DNA of 64,000 nucleotides from Lacibacter sediminis (GTDB lineage Bacteria; Bacteroidota; Bacteroidia; Chitinophagales; Chitinophagaceae): NCBI RefSeq assembly GCF_014168535.1, contig NZ_CP060007.1, positions 1 to 64,000 of the forward strand, read 5' to 3'. Shown piece by piece: positions 17,070 to 26,171 of this stretch (position 1 is its first letter; each line of letters starts with the position of its first letter). The notes under the pieces were generated by a model. It saw only the letters and a program-made list of their open reading frames with translations, ran no database searches and was not told where the DNA came from. The position numbers and the translations under genes were made by a program.

Positions 17070-18083
17070 CTAGATCAATCCAAACTGGGCGCTTAATTCA
17101 AGCATACGGTCAATTGGTTTCTTTGCTGCTAACCGTAACTCTTCATCCATTGTAATCTCCGGCATTTCATATTCCATACACAGGTAGATCTTTTCAAGTG
17201 TATTCCGCTTCATATGCGGACAATCGTTACATGCACAGGAGTTGTCAGGAGGAGCAGGTATAAAGGTCTTGTGTGGATTACTCTTGATCATTTGATGCAG
17301 AATACCCGTTTCTGTTGCCACAATATATTCCTGACTGTTGTCTTTCTCGGTGTATTTGAGCAATTGTGTGGTGCTTCCGATAAAATCAGCCAGTTTCAAC
17401 ACCGGTTCTTCACATTCAGGATGAGCAATCACTTTTGCATTTGGATGGCGAAGTTTCAGCTTGGTAATTTTCTCAACACTGAATATTTCATGTACCATAC
17501 AGGCACCGTTCCACAACACCATGTTGCGGCCTGTTACTTTGTTGATATAGGCACCCAGGTTTTTATCGGGCGCAAAAATGATCTTTTGTTCTCTGGGCAG
17601 ACTTTCAACAATTTTCTGTGCATTACTGCTGGTGCAAATAATGTCGCTCAACGCTTTTATACCGGCACTGCAGTTGATGTAAGAGATCACAAGGTGATCA
17701 GGATGTTTTTGCTTGAATTGCTCAAAGAGTGGTGGTGGACAGCTATCGCTGAGTGAACAACCTGCTTTCAGATCAGGAATCACCACTTTTTTGGTGGGGT
17801 TCAGGATCTTAGCCGTTTCTGCCATGAAATGTACGCCGGCAAAAACAATGATATCGGCATCTGTTTTTTCTGCTTTTTGCGCCAAGCCAAGGCTATCGCC
17901 AATGTAATCGGCCACGTCCTGGATATCCGGTTCCTGGTAGTAGTGCGCCAGGATAATGGCATTTTTTTCTTTTTTGAGTCGCTCAATTTCTGCGAAAAGA
18001 TCCAATTCAGGATCCAGCTCAATATTTAAAAATCCATTTTTTTCAACGTTTATCTTTGGATCAGTTACAAGCATTGTGTTCAT
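17070..18083 (-). CDS. nadA: quinolinate synthase
   Basis: The 337-residue NadA condenses iminoaspartate with dihydroxyacetone phosphate to quinolinate, using a 4Fe-4S cluster. Seen in order: [18 protein letters not shown] (about 42-59), [21 protein letters not shown], the first cluster Cys region ([13 protein letters not shown]), WNGACMVHE with the second, and the C-terminal [17 protein letters not shown] with the third. Starts at 18086 (GTG), 18083 (ATG) and 18074 (ATG) are possible; the first ATG is used. nadB and nadC are not adjacent. It is transcribed away from the DnaA-box-rich intergenic region. Confidence 0.97.
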   Translation of the reverse strand: MNTMLVTDPKINVEKNGFLNIELDPELDLFAEIERLKKEKNAIILAHYYQEPDIQDVADYIGDSLGLAQKAEKTDADIIVFAGVHFMAETAKILNPTKKVVIPDLKAGCSLSDSCPPPLFEQFKQKHPDHLVISYINCSAGIKALSDIICTSSNAQKIVESLPREQKIIFAPDKNLGAYINKVTGRNMVLWNGACMVHEIFSVEKITKLKLRHPNAKVIAHPECEEPVLKLADFIGSTTQLLKYTEKDNSQEYIVATETGILHQMIKSNPHKTFIPAPPDNSCACNDCPHMKRNTLEKIYLCMEYEMPEITMDEELRLAAKKPIDRMLELSAQFGLI

Positions 18084-18677
18084 CACGCTTTGTTTAAATT
18101 TGATTCGAAACTAGGATAAAAAAAGTTAGCTGTTTTGCCCTAGTATATCTTAATAGATACTTATTTATTTAATAATCTATTACTATTATGTATGTGAATT
18201 CGTGGATATCTCCCCTTCAGTTCTTTTTGCAAAGTTAGCGAAGGCTCATTTATTCACATCAATTCCCAAGTCATCCACATTGGGAGATATAGCAGCAGTA
18301 AGGAAACAGTCGCTTTGTTCACAACTGTGGATTCAAAAACGGTTGTACAACTAACATCAGTATTTTTTCTTTTTGTTGTGTTAAACCGGAGGGGATAAAC
18401 TCAGGGTTGTAAACGTAGTTTTTGTAGCAAGGGTCAACCTTTACAGATCTCAACTAACCATTCACGAAGTTATCCCAGTTAAATACGGGCATATCCACAG
18501 CTTTTCAGGTTTATACACAGGGCTGTTGTGAATTCTTTATTTCTGTTTTTGAAACATCCGCCCCTTCTTTTCTAAAACCTTTACCCTGTGCAGATTACGG
18601 GAGTTTTCCACAATTTGTTCAAACCTCTTTTTCCCCCTATTTTTGCCGCTCACTTTTATAACGTACAATATACTATT
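18084..18677. other. candidate chromosomal replication origin (DnaA-box cluster)
   Basis: This 594-base gene-free region lies between divergent nadA and ppiD. It holds two exact TTATNCACA boxes (TTATTCACA 18250-18258, TTATACACA 18511-18519) and two one-mismatch boxes (TCATCCACA 18271-18279, ATATCCACA 18491-18499). Weaker reverse boxes occur at 18193-18201, 18326-18334 and 18527-18535 (TGTGNATTC). An AT-rich stretch at about 18145-18190 could serve as an unwinding element. ATATCTCCC (18206-18214) has an inverted copy GGGAGATAT at 18282-18290. dnaA itself is not in the window. Confidence 0.5.
18614..18645 (+). promoter_or_regulatory. promoter of ppiD
   Basis: TTTG (18614-18617), 20 bases, then TATTTTTG (18638-18645) is an exact match to the Bacteroidota TTTG/TAnnTTTG promoter. 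It excludes the in-frame upstream start at 18588 and supports the ATG at 18678. Confidence 0.7.
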
Positions 18678-20813
18678 ATGTCCATTATTCAGCAGATTCG
18701 TGAAAAGTATGCAGCCGTGAGCATTGCTGTGATTGCTTTGAGCCTTATCGGATTTATTCTAACAGATTACTTTGCCGGCCGTGGTAGCGGTGCCGGATCG
18801 CAACCAACTTCAATTGGTTCTGTAAACGGAAAAGATATTGATGTAAATGTATTCAGCGATCGTTTAACAGAAATGGAAAATGGTTATCGTGCACAGGGAA
18901 TGGATGTAAATGATGAAATGCGCCAGCAATTGATCGAAATGTTATGGAGTAATGAAGTGGAAGAAACCATTCTTACTGCTGAGTATGAAAAGCTTGGTCT
19001 TACATTTTCTTCTGCTGATATGAATGAAGCATTGTACGGCAGTAATCCACCACCTGCATTGGCACAACAGTTCAGAGATCAGCAAACAGGTGCTTATGAT
19101 GTGAATGCTGCACGTCAGTTTATCAATTCATTGAAAAATAAAAAAGCAAACGATCCGCAACGTGTATATGTAGAGCGTAATATCATTGATTATATTGTAC
19201 AGAATGGCTTGCGCACAAAATATGGTGCACTCTTAGCAGGAAGTGTTTTCTATCCAAAATGGTTAAGTGATAAAGATCTGAATGATCAAAGCAGTATTGC
19301 TTCTATCAGTTATGTTGCTGTTCCATATACTACTATCAGCGACAGTGCTGTAAAAGTTACTGATGAAGATATCAATACATATGTACGTAAACATAAAAAT
19401 GAATTCAAGCAGGAAGAAAGCAGAGCCATCTCTTATGTAATTTTTGATGCTGCTCCAAGTGCTGCTGATTCTGCTTATGCATTAGGGGAAGTAAATAAAC
19501 AATACAGTGCATTTGCAACTTCAACTGATGCGGAGCAATTTATACTTGCCAATAGCTCAACAACGGCTTTCTATAATGGTTATGTGTTGAAATCTGCTTT
19601 ACAGGTTCCTAATGCTGATTCTATCCGCAATCTTCCAGTTGGCGGAGTGTTTGGGCCATACCAGGATGGAGGTAATTATGTGATTGCTAAAATGGTTGCA
19701 AAGCGTGACATCCCAGATTCAGTAAAATGCCGTCACATTTTAGTTGGCGTAATGGATCAACAAACCGGACAGGCTATCATGAGTGATAGTGCTGCATTGA
19801 AATTGATCGACAGTATTAAGAATGCAGTGAATGGTGGAGCTAACTGGGGCGAAATGGTGAAGAAGTATAATCCATTAAGCGACGGAAGCCGTGAGAATAA
19901 TGGTGAAATGACATTTAGTGCCAACCAGGTTCAGCAACCAAACTTTGCAAAAGAGTTTGCAGATTTTATTTTGTTAGATGGTAAGGTTGGCGAAAGGAAA
20001 GTGGTGAAAACAAGTTTTGGCTACCACTACATTGAAATTATGGAGCAAAAGAAAATTGAACCTGCTTATAAAGTTGCTTATTTCTCACGTGCTGTTCAGC
20101 CAAGTGATGAAACCATCAGCACAGCAAGTACAGCTGCTGCACAATTTGCTGCTGAAGCACGTAATGCAAAACAGTTTGAAGAAGCAATTACAAAAAAGAA
20201 ATTAGTACCTCGTGTTGCAGAAATTCGTCCTACTGATTATTCTATTATCGGATTGGGTGGTGCACGTAACCTTGTGAAGTGGGTATATGAGAATAAAGTT
20301 GGTAATGTATCTGAACCAACAACACTTGGTGATAAAGTTGTGGTAGCATTGATAGCTGAAGAAAAAGAAGAAGGTATACCGGATGCGAAAACAGCACGTA
20401 TCCAGGTTGAAAGTATTGTACGTAACCAGAAGAAAGCAGCAGAGATCGTTGGTAAGATCGGTAACAACCGTGATCTGAACCAGATCGCAACAAGCTTTAA
20501 AACAAATGTACTGCGTGCAGATAGTATCTCTTTCTTCTCACCGTTCATTCCCGGTGTTGGTATGGAGCCAAAAGTAACAGGTGCAGCCTTTAACCCGGCT
20601 GTAAAAGGAAAAAGCAGCGAACCAATTGCAGGTAATACGGCTGTGTTTGTGATCCGTACAGAAAATGTAGGATTGCAACCGGCAGGTAATGCAGCCTACA
20701 TTGATCGCCGTTTACAAATGGAAGGCGGAATGAAACAGAACGCTGCAAACGCTGCGTTGCAAGCATTACGCAAGGCGGCTAAAGTAAAAGACAGAAGAAT
20801 TAAGTTCTATTAA
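18678..20813 (+). CDS. ppiD: periplasmic peptidyl-prolyl isomerase, PpiD/SurA type
   Basis: The 711-residue protein is anchored by one N-terminal membrane helix (VSIAVIALSLIGFILTDYF, about 16-34). A SurA_N-like chaperone segment follows (IGSVNGKDIDVNVFSDRL onward). A PpiC-type parvulin domain runs from about residue 350 (CRHILVGVM) to 465 (TSFGYHYIEIMEQKK). It helps outer-membrane and secreted proteins fold after Sec export. The C-terminal part (about 480-711) is helical and family-typical. It has its own promoter and a good terminator. Parvulin residues look conserved, but activity cannot be judged. Confidence 0.9.
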   Translation: MSIIQQIREKYAAVSIAVIALSLIGFILTDYFAGRGSGAGSQPTSIGSVNGKDIDVNVFSDRLTEMENGYRAQGMDVNDEMRQQLIEMLWSNEVEETILTAEYEKLGLTFSSADMNEALYGSNPPPALAQQFRDQQTGAYDVNAARQFINSLKNKKANDPQRVYVERNIIDYIVQNGLRTKYGALLAGSVFYPKWLSDKDLNDQSSIASISYVAVPYTTISDSAVKVTDEDINTYVRKHKNEFKQEESRAISYVIFDAAPSAADSAYALGEVNKQYSAFATSTDAEQFILANSSTTAFYNGYVLKSALQVPNADSIRNLPVGGVFGPYQDGGNYVIAKMVAKRDIPDSVKCRHILVGVMDQQTGQAIMSDSAALKLIDSIKNAVNGGANWGEMVKKYNPLSDGSRENNGEMTFSANQVQQPNFAKEFADFILLDGKVGERKVVKTSFGYHYIEIMEQKKIEPAYKVAYFSRAVQPSDETISTASTAAAQFAAEARNAKQFEEAITKKKLVPRVAEIRPTDYSIIGLGGARNLVKWVYENKVGNVSEPTTLGDKVVVALIAEEKEEGIPDAKTARIQVESIVRNQKKAAEIVGKIGNNRDLNQIATSFKTNVLRADSISFFSPFIPGVGMEPKVTGAAFNPAVKGKSSEPIAGNTAVFVIRTENVGLQPAGNAAYIDRRLQMEGGMKQNAANAALQALRKAAKVKDRRIKFY

Positions 20814-20836
20814 TCGTTTCCGGTTTTAGATAAAGC

Positions 20837-20869
20837 AATGGGCATAATCTCAAGTTATGCCCATTTTTA
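20837..20869 (+). terminator. Rho-independent terminator after ppiD
   Basis: A perfect 11-bp stem pairs 20837-20847 (AATGGGCATAA) with 20855-20865 (TTATGCCCATT) and runs into T residues. Confidence 0.85.
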
Positions 20870-20975
20870 TGCACAGTAGTTTTACGTATGGAATGATGAA
20901 AAACTACGATACCCTAAAATGGTAAAAAAGGAAATTGCATATTTGGAGTAAATTTACTATCTCAATAGAAGTGAT

Positions 20976-21494
20976 ATGAGTGAAGTGATAGTAAATAAAG
21001 TAGCTGAAAGTGCCTTGCAAACCATTGATCTGGAGGCCTGGATCCCAAAGGAAGAACCGGTTTTATTCGACTTGAAGGATTTTCTTTTTATGGGTTTGAT
21101 CATTAAAGAAAAAGAATTCAGGGCCTCACTACAGCAAACAGATACAAGCGTCTATCAAGACAAAGTTGTATTGATCTGTTGCAGTGCCGATGCTATTATT
21201 CCGATGTGGGCTTATATGCTGGTGTCGGCTTTATTGCAGCCCGTTGCAAAAGAATTGTTTTTGGGTTCTGCAGAAGAATGGAAAAAGCAAAAACTGATGC
21301 AGGCAATAGCAGCGCTTGATACAACAGTTTATAAAGATCAACGGGTGGTGGTAAAAGGTTGTGGCGACGAACCAATACCTGAAGCAGCTTACCTCGAGAT
21401 CACCAACAAATTAAGACCTGTAGCGAAAAGCATTATGTACGGAGAACCCTGCAGCACTGTTCCGATTTTTAAACAACCAAAACCAACTGTATAA
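20976..21494 (+). CDS. DUF2480 family protein
   Basis: The 172-residue cytoplasmic protein is recognisable as DUF2480, a Bacteroidota-restricted family: IVNKVAESALQTIDLE at the N-terminus, LFDLKDFLFMGLIIKEKEFR near 30-50, VLICCSADAIIPMWAYML in the middle, and VVKGCGDEPIPEAAYLEI near 123. The two Cys-containing loops (CCSADAI and KGCGDEPI) are the conspicuous conserved features. The family function is unknown. The next small membrane-protein gene starts 6 bases after the stop, so the two are probably coexpressed. Confidence 0.88.
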   Translation: MSEVIVNKVAESALQTIDLEAWIPKEEPVLFDLKDFLFMGLIIKEKEFRASLQQTDTSVYQDKVVLICCSADAIIPMWAYMLVSALLQPVAKELFLGSAEEWKKQKLMQAIAALDTTVYKDQRVVVKGCGDEPIPEAAYLEITNKLRPVAKSIMYGEPCSTVPIFKQPKPTV

Positions 21495-21500
21495 ACCTCA

Positions 21501-21842
21501 GTGCCACTTAACGACTTTCGTAACTACCATCCTTACCGGCTCACTCAAAGGCAAAGGAAATTTTTGAAGCTTTGGGAAAAGCGCAGAACAATTCCCAGGT
21601 GGAAATATATTCTCTATCACGGTGTGTTAAGGGAAGGGTTGATATCTATGCTTGTTATTAAGTTGCTCCAGTTTGTATTTGATCCGCAGGCATTCACAGG
21701 TTTTTACTTTACTGTAATGGGCGTTATTTTACTTGTGATGGAGGTTTGTTTCTGGCTGGGTGGCGGTGGCATTATTGGGTGGTTCAAACACCGCAGTTTT
21801 GAAACAGAATATGAAATGCTCAAAAGCATGGAGCATTTTTAA
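21501..21842 (+). CDS. small membrane protein, family unknown
   Basis: The 113-residue frame starts with GTG 6 bases after DUF2480; no ATG is available before the first hydrophobic segment. A basic cytoplasmic N-terminus (TQRQRKFLKLWEKRRTIPRWK) is followed by two membrane spans (about 45-60 and 68-90, the second including GVILLVMEVCFWLGGG) and a charged tail. No family is recognised. Tight linkage to DUF2480 suggests a shared transcript. The downstream gene is convergent, 8 bases away. Confidence 0.65.
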   Translation: MPLNDFRNYHPYRLTQRQRKFLKLWEKRRTIPRWKYILYHGVLREGLISMLVIKLLQFVFDPQAFTGFYFTVMGVILLVMEVCFWLGGGGIIGWFKHRSFETEYEMLKSMEHF

Positions 21843-21850
21843 TCACACGT

Positions 21851-22366
21851 CTATTCTACTTCTACCACCATTTCAATTTCAACAGCAATATTCATCGGCA
21901 AGGCAACCATGCCCATAGCAGCTCTTGCATGTTTTCCTTTCTCACCAAAGATCTGAACCAGTAGATCACTGCAGCCATTGATCACTTTTGGTTGCTCAGT
22001 AAAATCGGGCAAGCAGTTGACATACCCATTTACTTTTACAATACGTTTTACTTTACTCAGGTCGCCACCAAGCGCATCTTTCAACGTAGCAATAAGGCTG
22101 AGTGCAGTCACCTTTGCAGCTTCATAAGCTTGTTCAATTGTCAGATCTTTTCCCACTTTACCCATAATGTTTGTTCCATCTGCTTTTGTAGGTCCATGGC
22201 CTGCAAGAAAAATAAGATTACCTGTACGCACATACTTTACATAGTTGGCAATGGGTTTACTGGCAGGTGGTAATTGTAATCTTAATTCTTTGATCTTTTC
22301 ATCAGCAGATTGAGCTGTTACATTAATAAATGACAAAGCGAAAAGTAGTACAATGAATAGTTTCAT
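21851..22366 (-). CDS. secreted RidA/YjgF-family protein
   Basis: The 171-residue protein has a signal peptide (MKLFIVLLFALSFINVTAQ) and then a RidA fold: the YVRTGNLIFLAGHGP strand-turn, a long helix TIEQAYEAAKVTALSLIATLKDALGGDLSKVKRIVKVNGYV, and a C-terminal GKHARAAMGMVALPMNIAVEIEMVVEV. Cytosolic RidA deaminates enamines/imines, and its key Arg is conserved in the HARAAMGM segment here. The predicted export is unusual for that role. It lies 29 bases downstream of corA on the same strand. Confidence 0.88.
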   Translation of the reverse strand: MKLFIVLLFALSFINVTAQSADEKIKELRLQLPPASKPIANYVKYVRTGNLIFLAGHGPTKADGTNIMGKVGKDLTIEQAYEAAKVTALSLIATLKDALGGDLSKVKRIVKVNGYVNCLPDFTEQPKVINGCSDLLVQIFGEKGKHARAAMGMVALPMNIAVEIEMVVEVE

Positions 22367-22395
22367 ACAAGTTGTTTAGTAGTGATCGTATTAAA

Positions 22396-23490
22396 TTAAA
22401 ACCAACCCCTTTTGCGGAAGAGATATAACATCACCAAAGGAATTAAGATCATCATGCCGCAGGTTAAATAGAAACCCCATTTGTGATGAGCGTAAGGAAT
22501 CACATCAAAGTTCATCCCGAACATACCACCAATTACAGTAGCAGGCGCGAGTAAACAAGTTACAATTGCCATCACTTTCATCACCTCATTCATCTTCAGG
22601 TTTACATTACTCAAATAAAGATCATGTAAGTTCATCATCATATCACGGTAGTTCTCTGCCAGATCATTTGCCTGTACAATGTGATCATAAATATCTTTAA
22701 AGTATTTTTCTGTACGCTCCTGTATAAGCGGGCTCTCACTTCGAAGAATTCCATTGATCATATCCCGAACAGGAGAAATATTTCGTTTTAATACGATCAT
22801 TTCTTTTCGAAGCTGGTTGATCTTAGCCAGTGATCGTTTATTTGGATGCCGGATAATATCTTCTTCTAATAGTTCAATCTTATCGCTCAGTTTTTCCATC
22901 ACCAAAAAATAATTATCAACGATCATATCAATGAGCGAATAAAAAAGATAATCAGTACCGCTTTGCCTGATCTTGTTATTTCTGAATTGCAGTTTATCCC
23001 GTAATGGATTAAATACATCTCTTGATGCATCTTCCTGGAAACTGAGTACAAACTGTTTTCCCAGCACAATAGAGATCTGTTCTGTTTCTACTGTTGATTC
23101 GTTTTCGTTGAAGTATAACATATTCAACAGGCAGAACATCGTGCCATCAATATCATCCACTTTCGGGCGCTGGCCAATACTCAGGATGTCTTCTAATACA
23201 AGTGAGTGAATATTGAAATGATTGCAGATATCTTCAATGTCTTTTCTGCGGATACCATCCACATTGATCCATGTTACACTCGCCGAATGTTTGTAACGGA
23301 AGGCGTCTTTTACTTCGGCTAACTTTTCCTGGTGCAGGTTTTCGAAATCGTAATCATACACGTATAAATTGATATGATCAGGTTCTTTTCGAAGGGGAAC
23401 TACAGTGGGATTTACGTTGAGGATACGCTTCGTCCGCAGGAGGTTGAAGGGATTCAATACCAGGTCTAAATAGGAGCTCCGCTTTCCCAT
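22396..23490 (-). CDS. corA: CorA-family magnesium/cobalt transporter
   Basis: The 364-residue protein has the CorA layout: a soluble N-terminal alpha/beta domain, a long helical stalk (about 150-290, rich in Lys/Glu/Arg), and two C-terminal membrane helices. The signature GMN loop appears in TVIGGMFGMNFDVIP (about 322-336). It ends LYLFRKRGWF, a short basic cytoplasmic tail. Pentameric CorA conducts Mg2+ through the inner membrane, gated by cytosolic Mg2+. The divergent lipoprotein gene begins 66 bases away. Confidence 0.93.
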   Translation of the reverse strand: MGKRSSYLDLVLNPFNLLRTKRILNVNPTVVPLRKEPDHINLYVYDYDFENLHQEKLAEVKDAFRYKHSASVTWINVDGIRRKDIEDICNHFNIHSLVLEDILSIGQRPKVDDIDGTMFCLLNMLYFNENESTVETEQISIVLGKQFVLSFQEDASRDVFNPLRDKLQFRNNKIRQSGTDYLFYSLIDMIVDNYFLVMEKLSDKIELLEEDIIRHPNKRSLAKINQLRKEMIVLKRNISPVRDMINGILRSESPLIQERTEKYFKDIYDHIVQANDLAENYRDMMMNLHDLYLSNVNLKMNEVMKVMAIVTCLLAPATVIGGMFGMNFDVIPYAHHKWGFYLTCGMMILIPLVMLYLFRKRGWF

Positions 23491-23556
23491 AATGAAAATT
23501 TAAACGAATTTAAACATTCGTTGCGCATCTTCACAAGTCTTATGTAGCTTTAAGAC

Positions 23557-24051
23557 ATGATTCGATATCTCTTAACCCTTTGTCTTGTTGCACTGGTTGT
23601 GGCCTGCAACAACGAAGCCGCCAACGAAAGCAAAGCTGCAGCAGATGCTGAGCCGCCACAACAATGGTTTGTAACCGATACAGTAATTGTTTGGGATTGC
23701 AGTGCCGAAATGAAGGAGAAGAAAAAGATATTTGCCCCCAAAGATTCTGTTACGGTTCCGCAAGCGTTTATCAATGGCGTGAACAAAACCTACAGTGAAA
23801 TAAAGATGGTCTTCAATCGTATTTCAACCGATACGGTTTACATAAACATTCCCGATGCCATCTGGCTTACCGACAGAGCAGGGAACTCCGGCGCAGAGCA
23901 ATATCTTTCTTTTGCTGCCCTCAATGTGCTTGAAACAAAAGGTGTGCATTATGTACATTTCGATTTTACAGCAGGTGTACATGCCCGGCCAGCCACGTGG
24001 AGCAGAAAAGATTTTAATGATTGGAAACTCGACCCGTCATCGGTTCAATAA
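23557..24051 (+). CDS. lipoprotein, family unknown
   Basis: The 164-residue protein has a lipoprotein signal (MIRYLLTLCLVALVVAC, lipid Cys at 17) and then an Asn/Glu/Ala-rich spacer. The remainder shows a pattern suggesting a beta-sandwich (WFVTDTVIVWDCSAEMKEKK, STDTVYINIPDAIWL) but no known domain. Upstream, TTG at 23521 and TAGCTTTA near 23545 are spaced like a Bacteroidota promoter with one mismatch. The beta-lactamase-fold gene starts 5 bases after the stop, so the two are likely an operon. Confidence 0.7.
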   Translation: MIRYLLTLCLVALVVACNNEAANESKAAADAEPPQQWFVTDTVIVWDCSAEMKEKKKIFAPKDSVTVPQAFINGVNKTYSEIKMVFNRISTDTVYINIPDAIWLTDRAGNSGAEQYLSFAALNVLETKGVHYVHFDFTAGVHARPATWSRKDFNDWKLDPSSVQ

Positions 24052-24056
24052 AATAT

Positions 24057-24935
24057 ATGAAGCCAGTTGTTTTGTTTTTTGCATTCCTCTTTGGTTTGCA
24101 GTTTTGCTATGCACAAAAAACAGATCAGAAATTAAAGAAACAGATCGAAGAACTGATCAGCGGTTTTAATGGTGACATTGGTATTTATGTAAAGAGTTTA
24201 AAAACAGGAAAAACAGTTGCCATAAATGCTGATACTGTTTTCCCTACAGCAAGCATGGTGAAAGTACCGATCCTGCTTGGTGTAATTGATAAGATCAACA
24301 AGGGCGAATTGACTTATCATCAACCAATCATTTACAAAGACTCACTACTGTATGCGGGAGTTGATATACTCGGCTCTTATAAAAACAACGAACAGGTGGA
24401 GTTATCCAAGGTGATCATGCTGATGTTAACCACCAGCGATAATACCGCCAGTTTATGGTTACAGAGCCTAGCCGGAACAGGAACACGCATAAATGAAATC
24501 ATACAGGATCTAGGGTATAAGTATACAAGAGTCAATTCAAGAACACCCGGTCGTGAAGATAACCGAACTATTTATGGATGGGGACAAACCACGCCATTTG
24601 AAATGGCGAATATCATAGAACGCATTTATCGGAAAGAGATCTTTAACGACAGCAGCTGCATACGCATGATGAGGTTATTAGGCCGTAATTATTGGGATGA
24701 AGAAGGTTTGTCAAGTATTCCTCCAAATGTGGAAGTGTTCAGCAAGAACGGAGCAGTAAATGCCAGCAGAAGCGAAGTGATGTTGGTGAATGCCCCACAT
24801 CATCCTTACGTTGTTTGCATTATCACCAAAAACAATAAGGACCAAAGCTGGGATAGAAACAATGAAGCCTGGACACTAACCCGTAAGCTTTCTTCGTTAT
24901 TGTGGAACTATTTTGAACCCAACATGAAGTTTTAA
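24057..24935 (+). CDS. secreted class A beta-lactamase-fold serine hydrolase
   Basis: The 292-residue protein has a signal peptide (MKPVVLFFAFLFGLQFCYAQ) and class A motifs in order: S-x-x-K in TASMVKVP, the SDN triad in LTTSDNTA, and KNG in VFSKNGAV at the KTG position. These support the nucleophilic serine fold. The omega-loop Glu is less clear, with a YTRVNSRTPGREDNR segment in that region. It could be a beta-lactamase, a DD-peptidase or an esterase; resistance cannot be claimed. The ATG at 24057 is chosen because the upstream start overlaps the previous gene and lacks a signal sequence. Confidence 0.85.
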   Translation: MKPVVLFFAFLFGLQFCYAQKTDQKLKKQIEELISGFNGDIGIYVKSLKTGKTVAINADTVFPTASMVKVPILLGVIDKINKGELTYHQPIIYKDSLLYAGVDILGSYKNNEQVELSKVIMLMLTTSDNTASLWLQSLAGTGTRINEIIQDLGYKYTRVNSRTPGREDNRTIYGWGQTTPFEMANIIERIYRKEIFNDSSCIRMMRLLGRNYWDEEGLSSIPPNVEVFSKNGAVNASRSEVMLVNAPHHPYVVCIITKNNKDQSWDRNNEAWTLTRKLSSLLWNYFEPNMKF

Positions 24936-25016
24936 AATCCGTATTAATTTGTTAAAGAAAACCGGCCCGAAGGAACTGGTATTTACTTTGAGTTTAGTTA
25001 GAAAAACCATCAACAT

Positions 25017-26162
25017 ATGAAACAACTTTTACCCATTCTTTTTATTGCGATCACATTTGCTGCCTGCAGGGGTAGCCGTTCGGCCAGCTATGGTGACGAG
25101 AAAGATCTTACAACACTCATCAGCCGATTGAATAAAAAGGGCGCAGACGACAAGATCATAGCAGATCTGCAACAGGTGTATAACAATGCTTATACAAAGT
25201 CAATGCAACGTCTCAACAACTACCAATACGATCCGGCACCGGAGAAATGGAACAAGATCATTCCTGAACTGGAAGGTCTTCACCGGATGTACGAAACCGT
25301 TAGCCAGAGTGCATATGCGGTTCGTTTACTGAAACCTGCCAATGTTTATCCTCAACTTATTTCAACAAAAGATTCTGCTGCTGCAGACTACTACCAGTTT
25401 GCTGTTGAGCAATTGAATTTGAATACAAGAGAAAATAACAAAGAAGCGTACTATGCTTTTCAGCGGGCCCAACAATATGTTCCAAATTATCGTGATTCAC
25501 GGGTTAAGATGAAAGAAGCATTCGACCGCAGTATTGTAAACGTACTCATCAACCAGATACAATACGATCAGTTCGGCATGGGTGGGAACAATTGGGGATG
25601 GAATCAATACGCCAACCGTGACCGTCAGCATCAGGCGAATATCATTCGTGATCTTGGCGGACAAAGCTCAACTACTAATCCTGCACGTTTCTTTGATGAA
25701 TACCAATTGCGTAGTATGGGCGCCGGTCCTGATCTTGTAGTTGATCTTGTTTGGCGAAACCTTCGTTTCGATCAGCCACTTGATCAATCACGCACTTACA
25801 ATCGCAGTAAACAAATTGAAACAGGAAAAGATACTTCCGGTCGCCCCACCTATACAACAGTAACTGCTACGGTTCGTGTTACAAGACGTGTACTGAATGC
25901 AGATGCCGATATGAATGTGATCATCACCGATGCGGCAACACGTAACCAGGTAAAATGGGATCAGTTGCCTTCTGAATATCGTTATACCTATGAGTATGCA
26001 GAATATAGCGGCGATAAGCGGGCCTTAGACAACAATGATCTTGCACTGATCAATCGTGGCAGCAACCAACGTTTACCGACAAAAGAAGATGCAATGGCTG
26101 AAATGATGCAGCGGATTTACAGCAACCTGGTAAACAGGATAAGAAGTACAGTAAGTTGGTAA
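25017..26162 (+). CDS. lipoprotein with TPR-like helical repeats
   Basis: The 381-residue protein begins with a lipoprotein signal (MKQLLPILFIAITFAAC, lipid Cys at 17). The middle (about 40-180) is helical with repeated Tyr-rich A/B helix pairs, for example YQFAVEQLNLNTRENNKEAYYAFQRAQQYVP. A more polar C-terminal half ends in a helix with DAMAEMMQRIYSNLVNRI. I know no characterised relative; similar lipoproteins are common in Bacteroidota. Only 9 bases separate its stop from the stop of convergent feoB. Confidence 0.75.
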   Translation: MKQLLPILFIAITFAACRGSRSASYGDEKDLTTLISRLNKKGADDKIIADLQQVYNNAYTKSMQRLNNYQYDPAPEKWNKIIPELEGLHRMYETVSQSAYAVRLLKPANVYPQLISTKDSAAADYYQFAVEQLNLNTRENNKEAYYAFQRAQQYVPNYRDSRVKMKEAFDRSIVNVLINQIQYDQFGMGGNNWGWNQYANRDRQHQANIIRDLGGQSSTTNPARFFDEYQLRSMGAGPDLVVDLVWRNLRFDQPLDQSRTYNRSKQIETGKDTSGRPTYTTVTATVRVTRRVLNADADMNVIITDAATRNQVKWDQLPSEYRYTYEYAEYSGDKRALDNNDLALINRGSNQRLPTKEDAMAEMMQRIYSNLVNRIRSTVSW

Positions 26163-26171
26163 GACGAAAGA

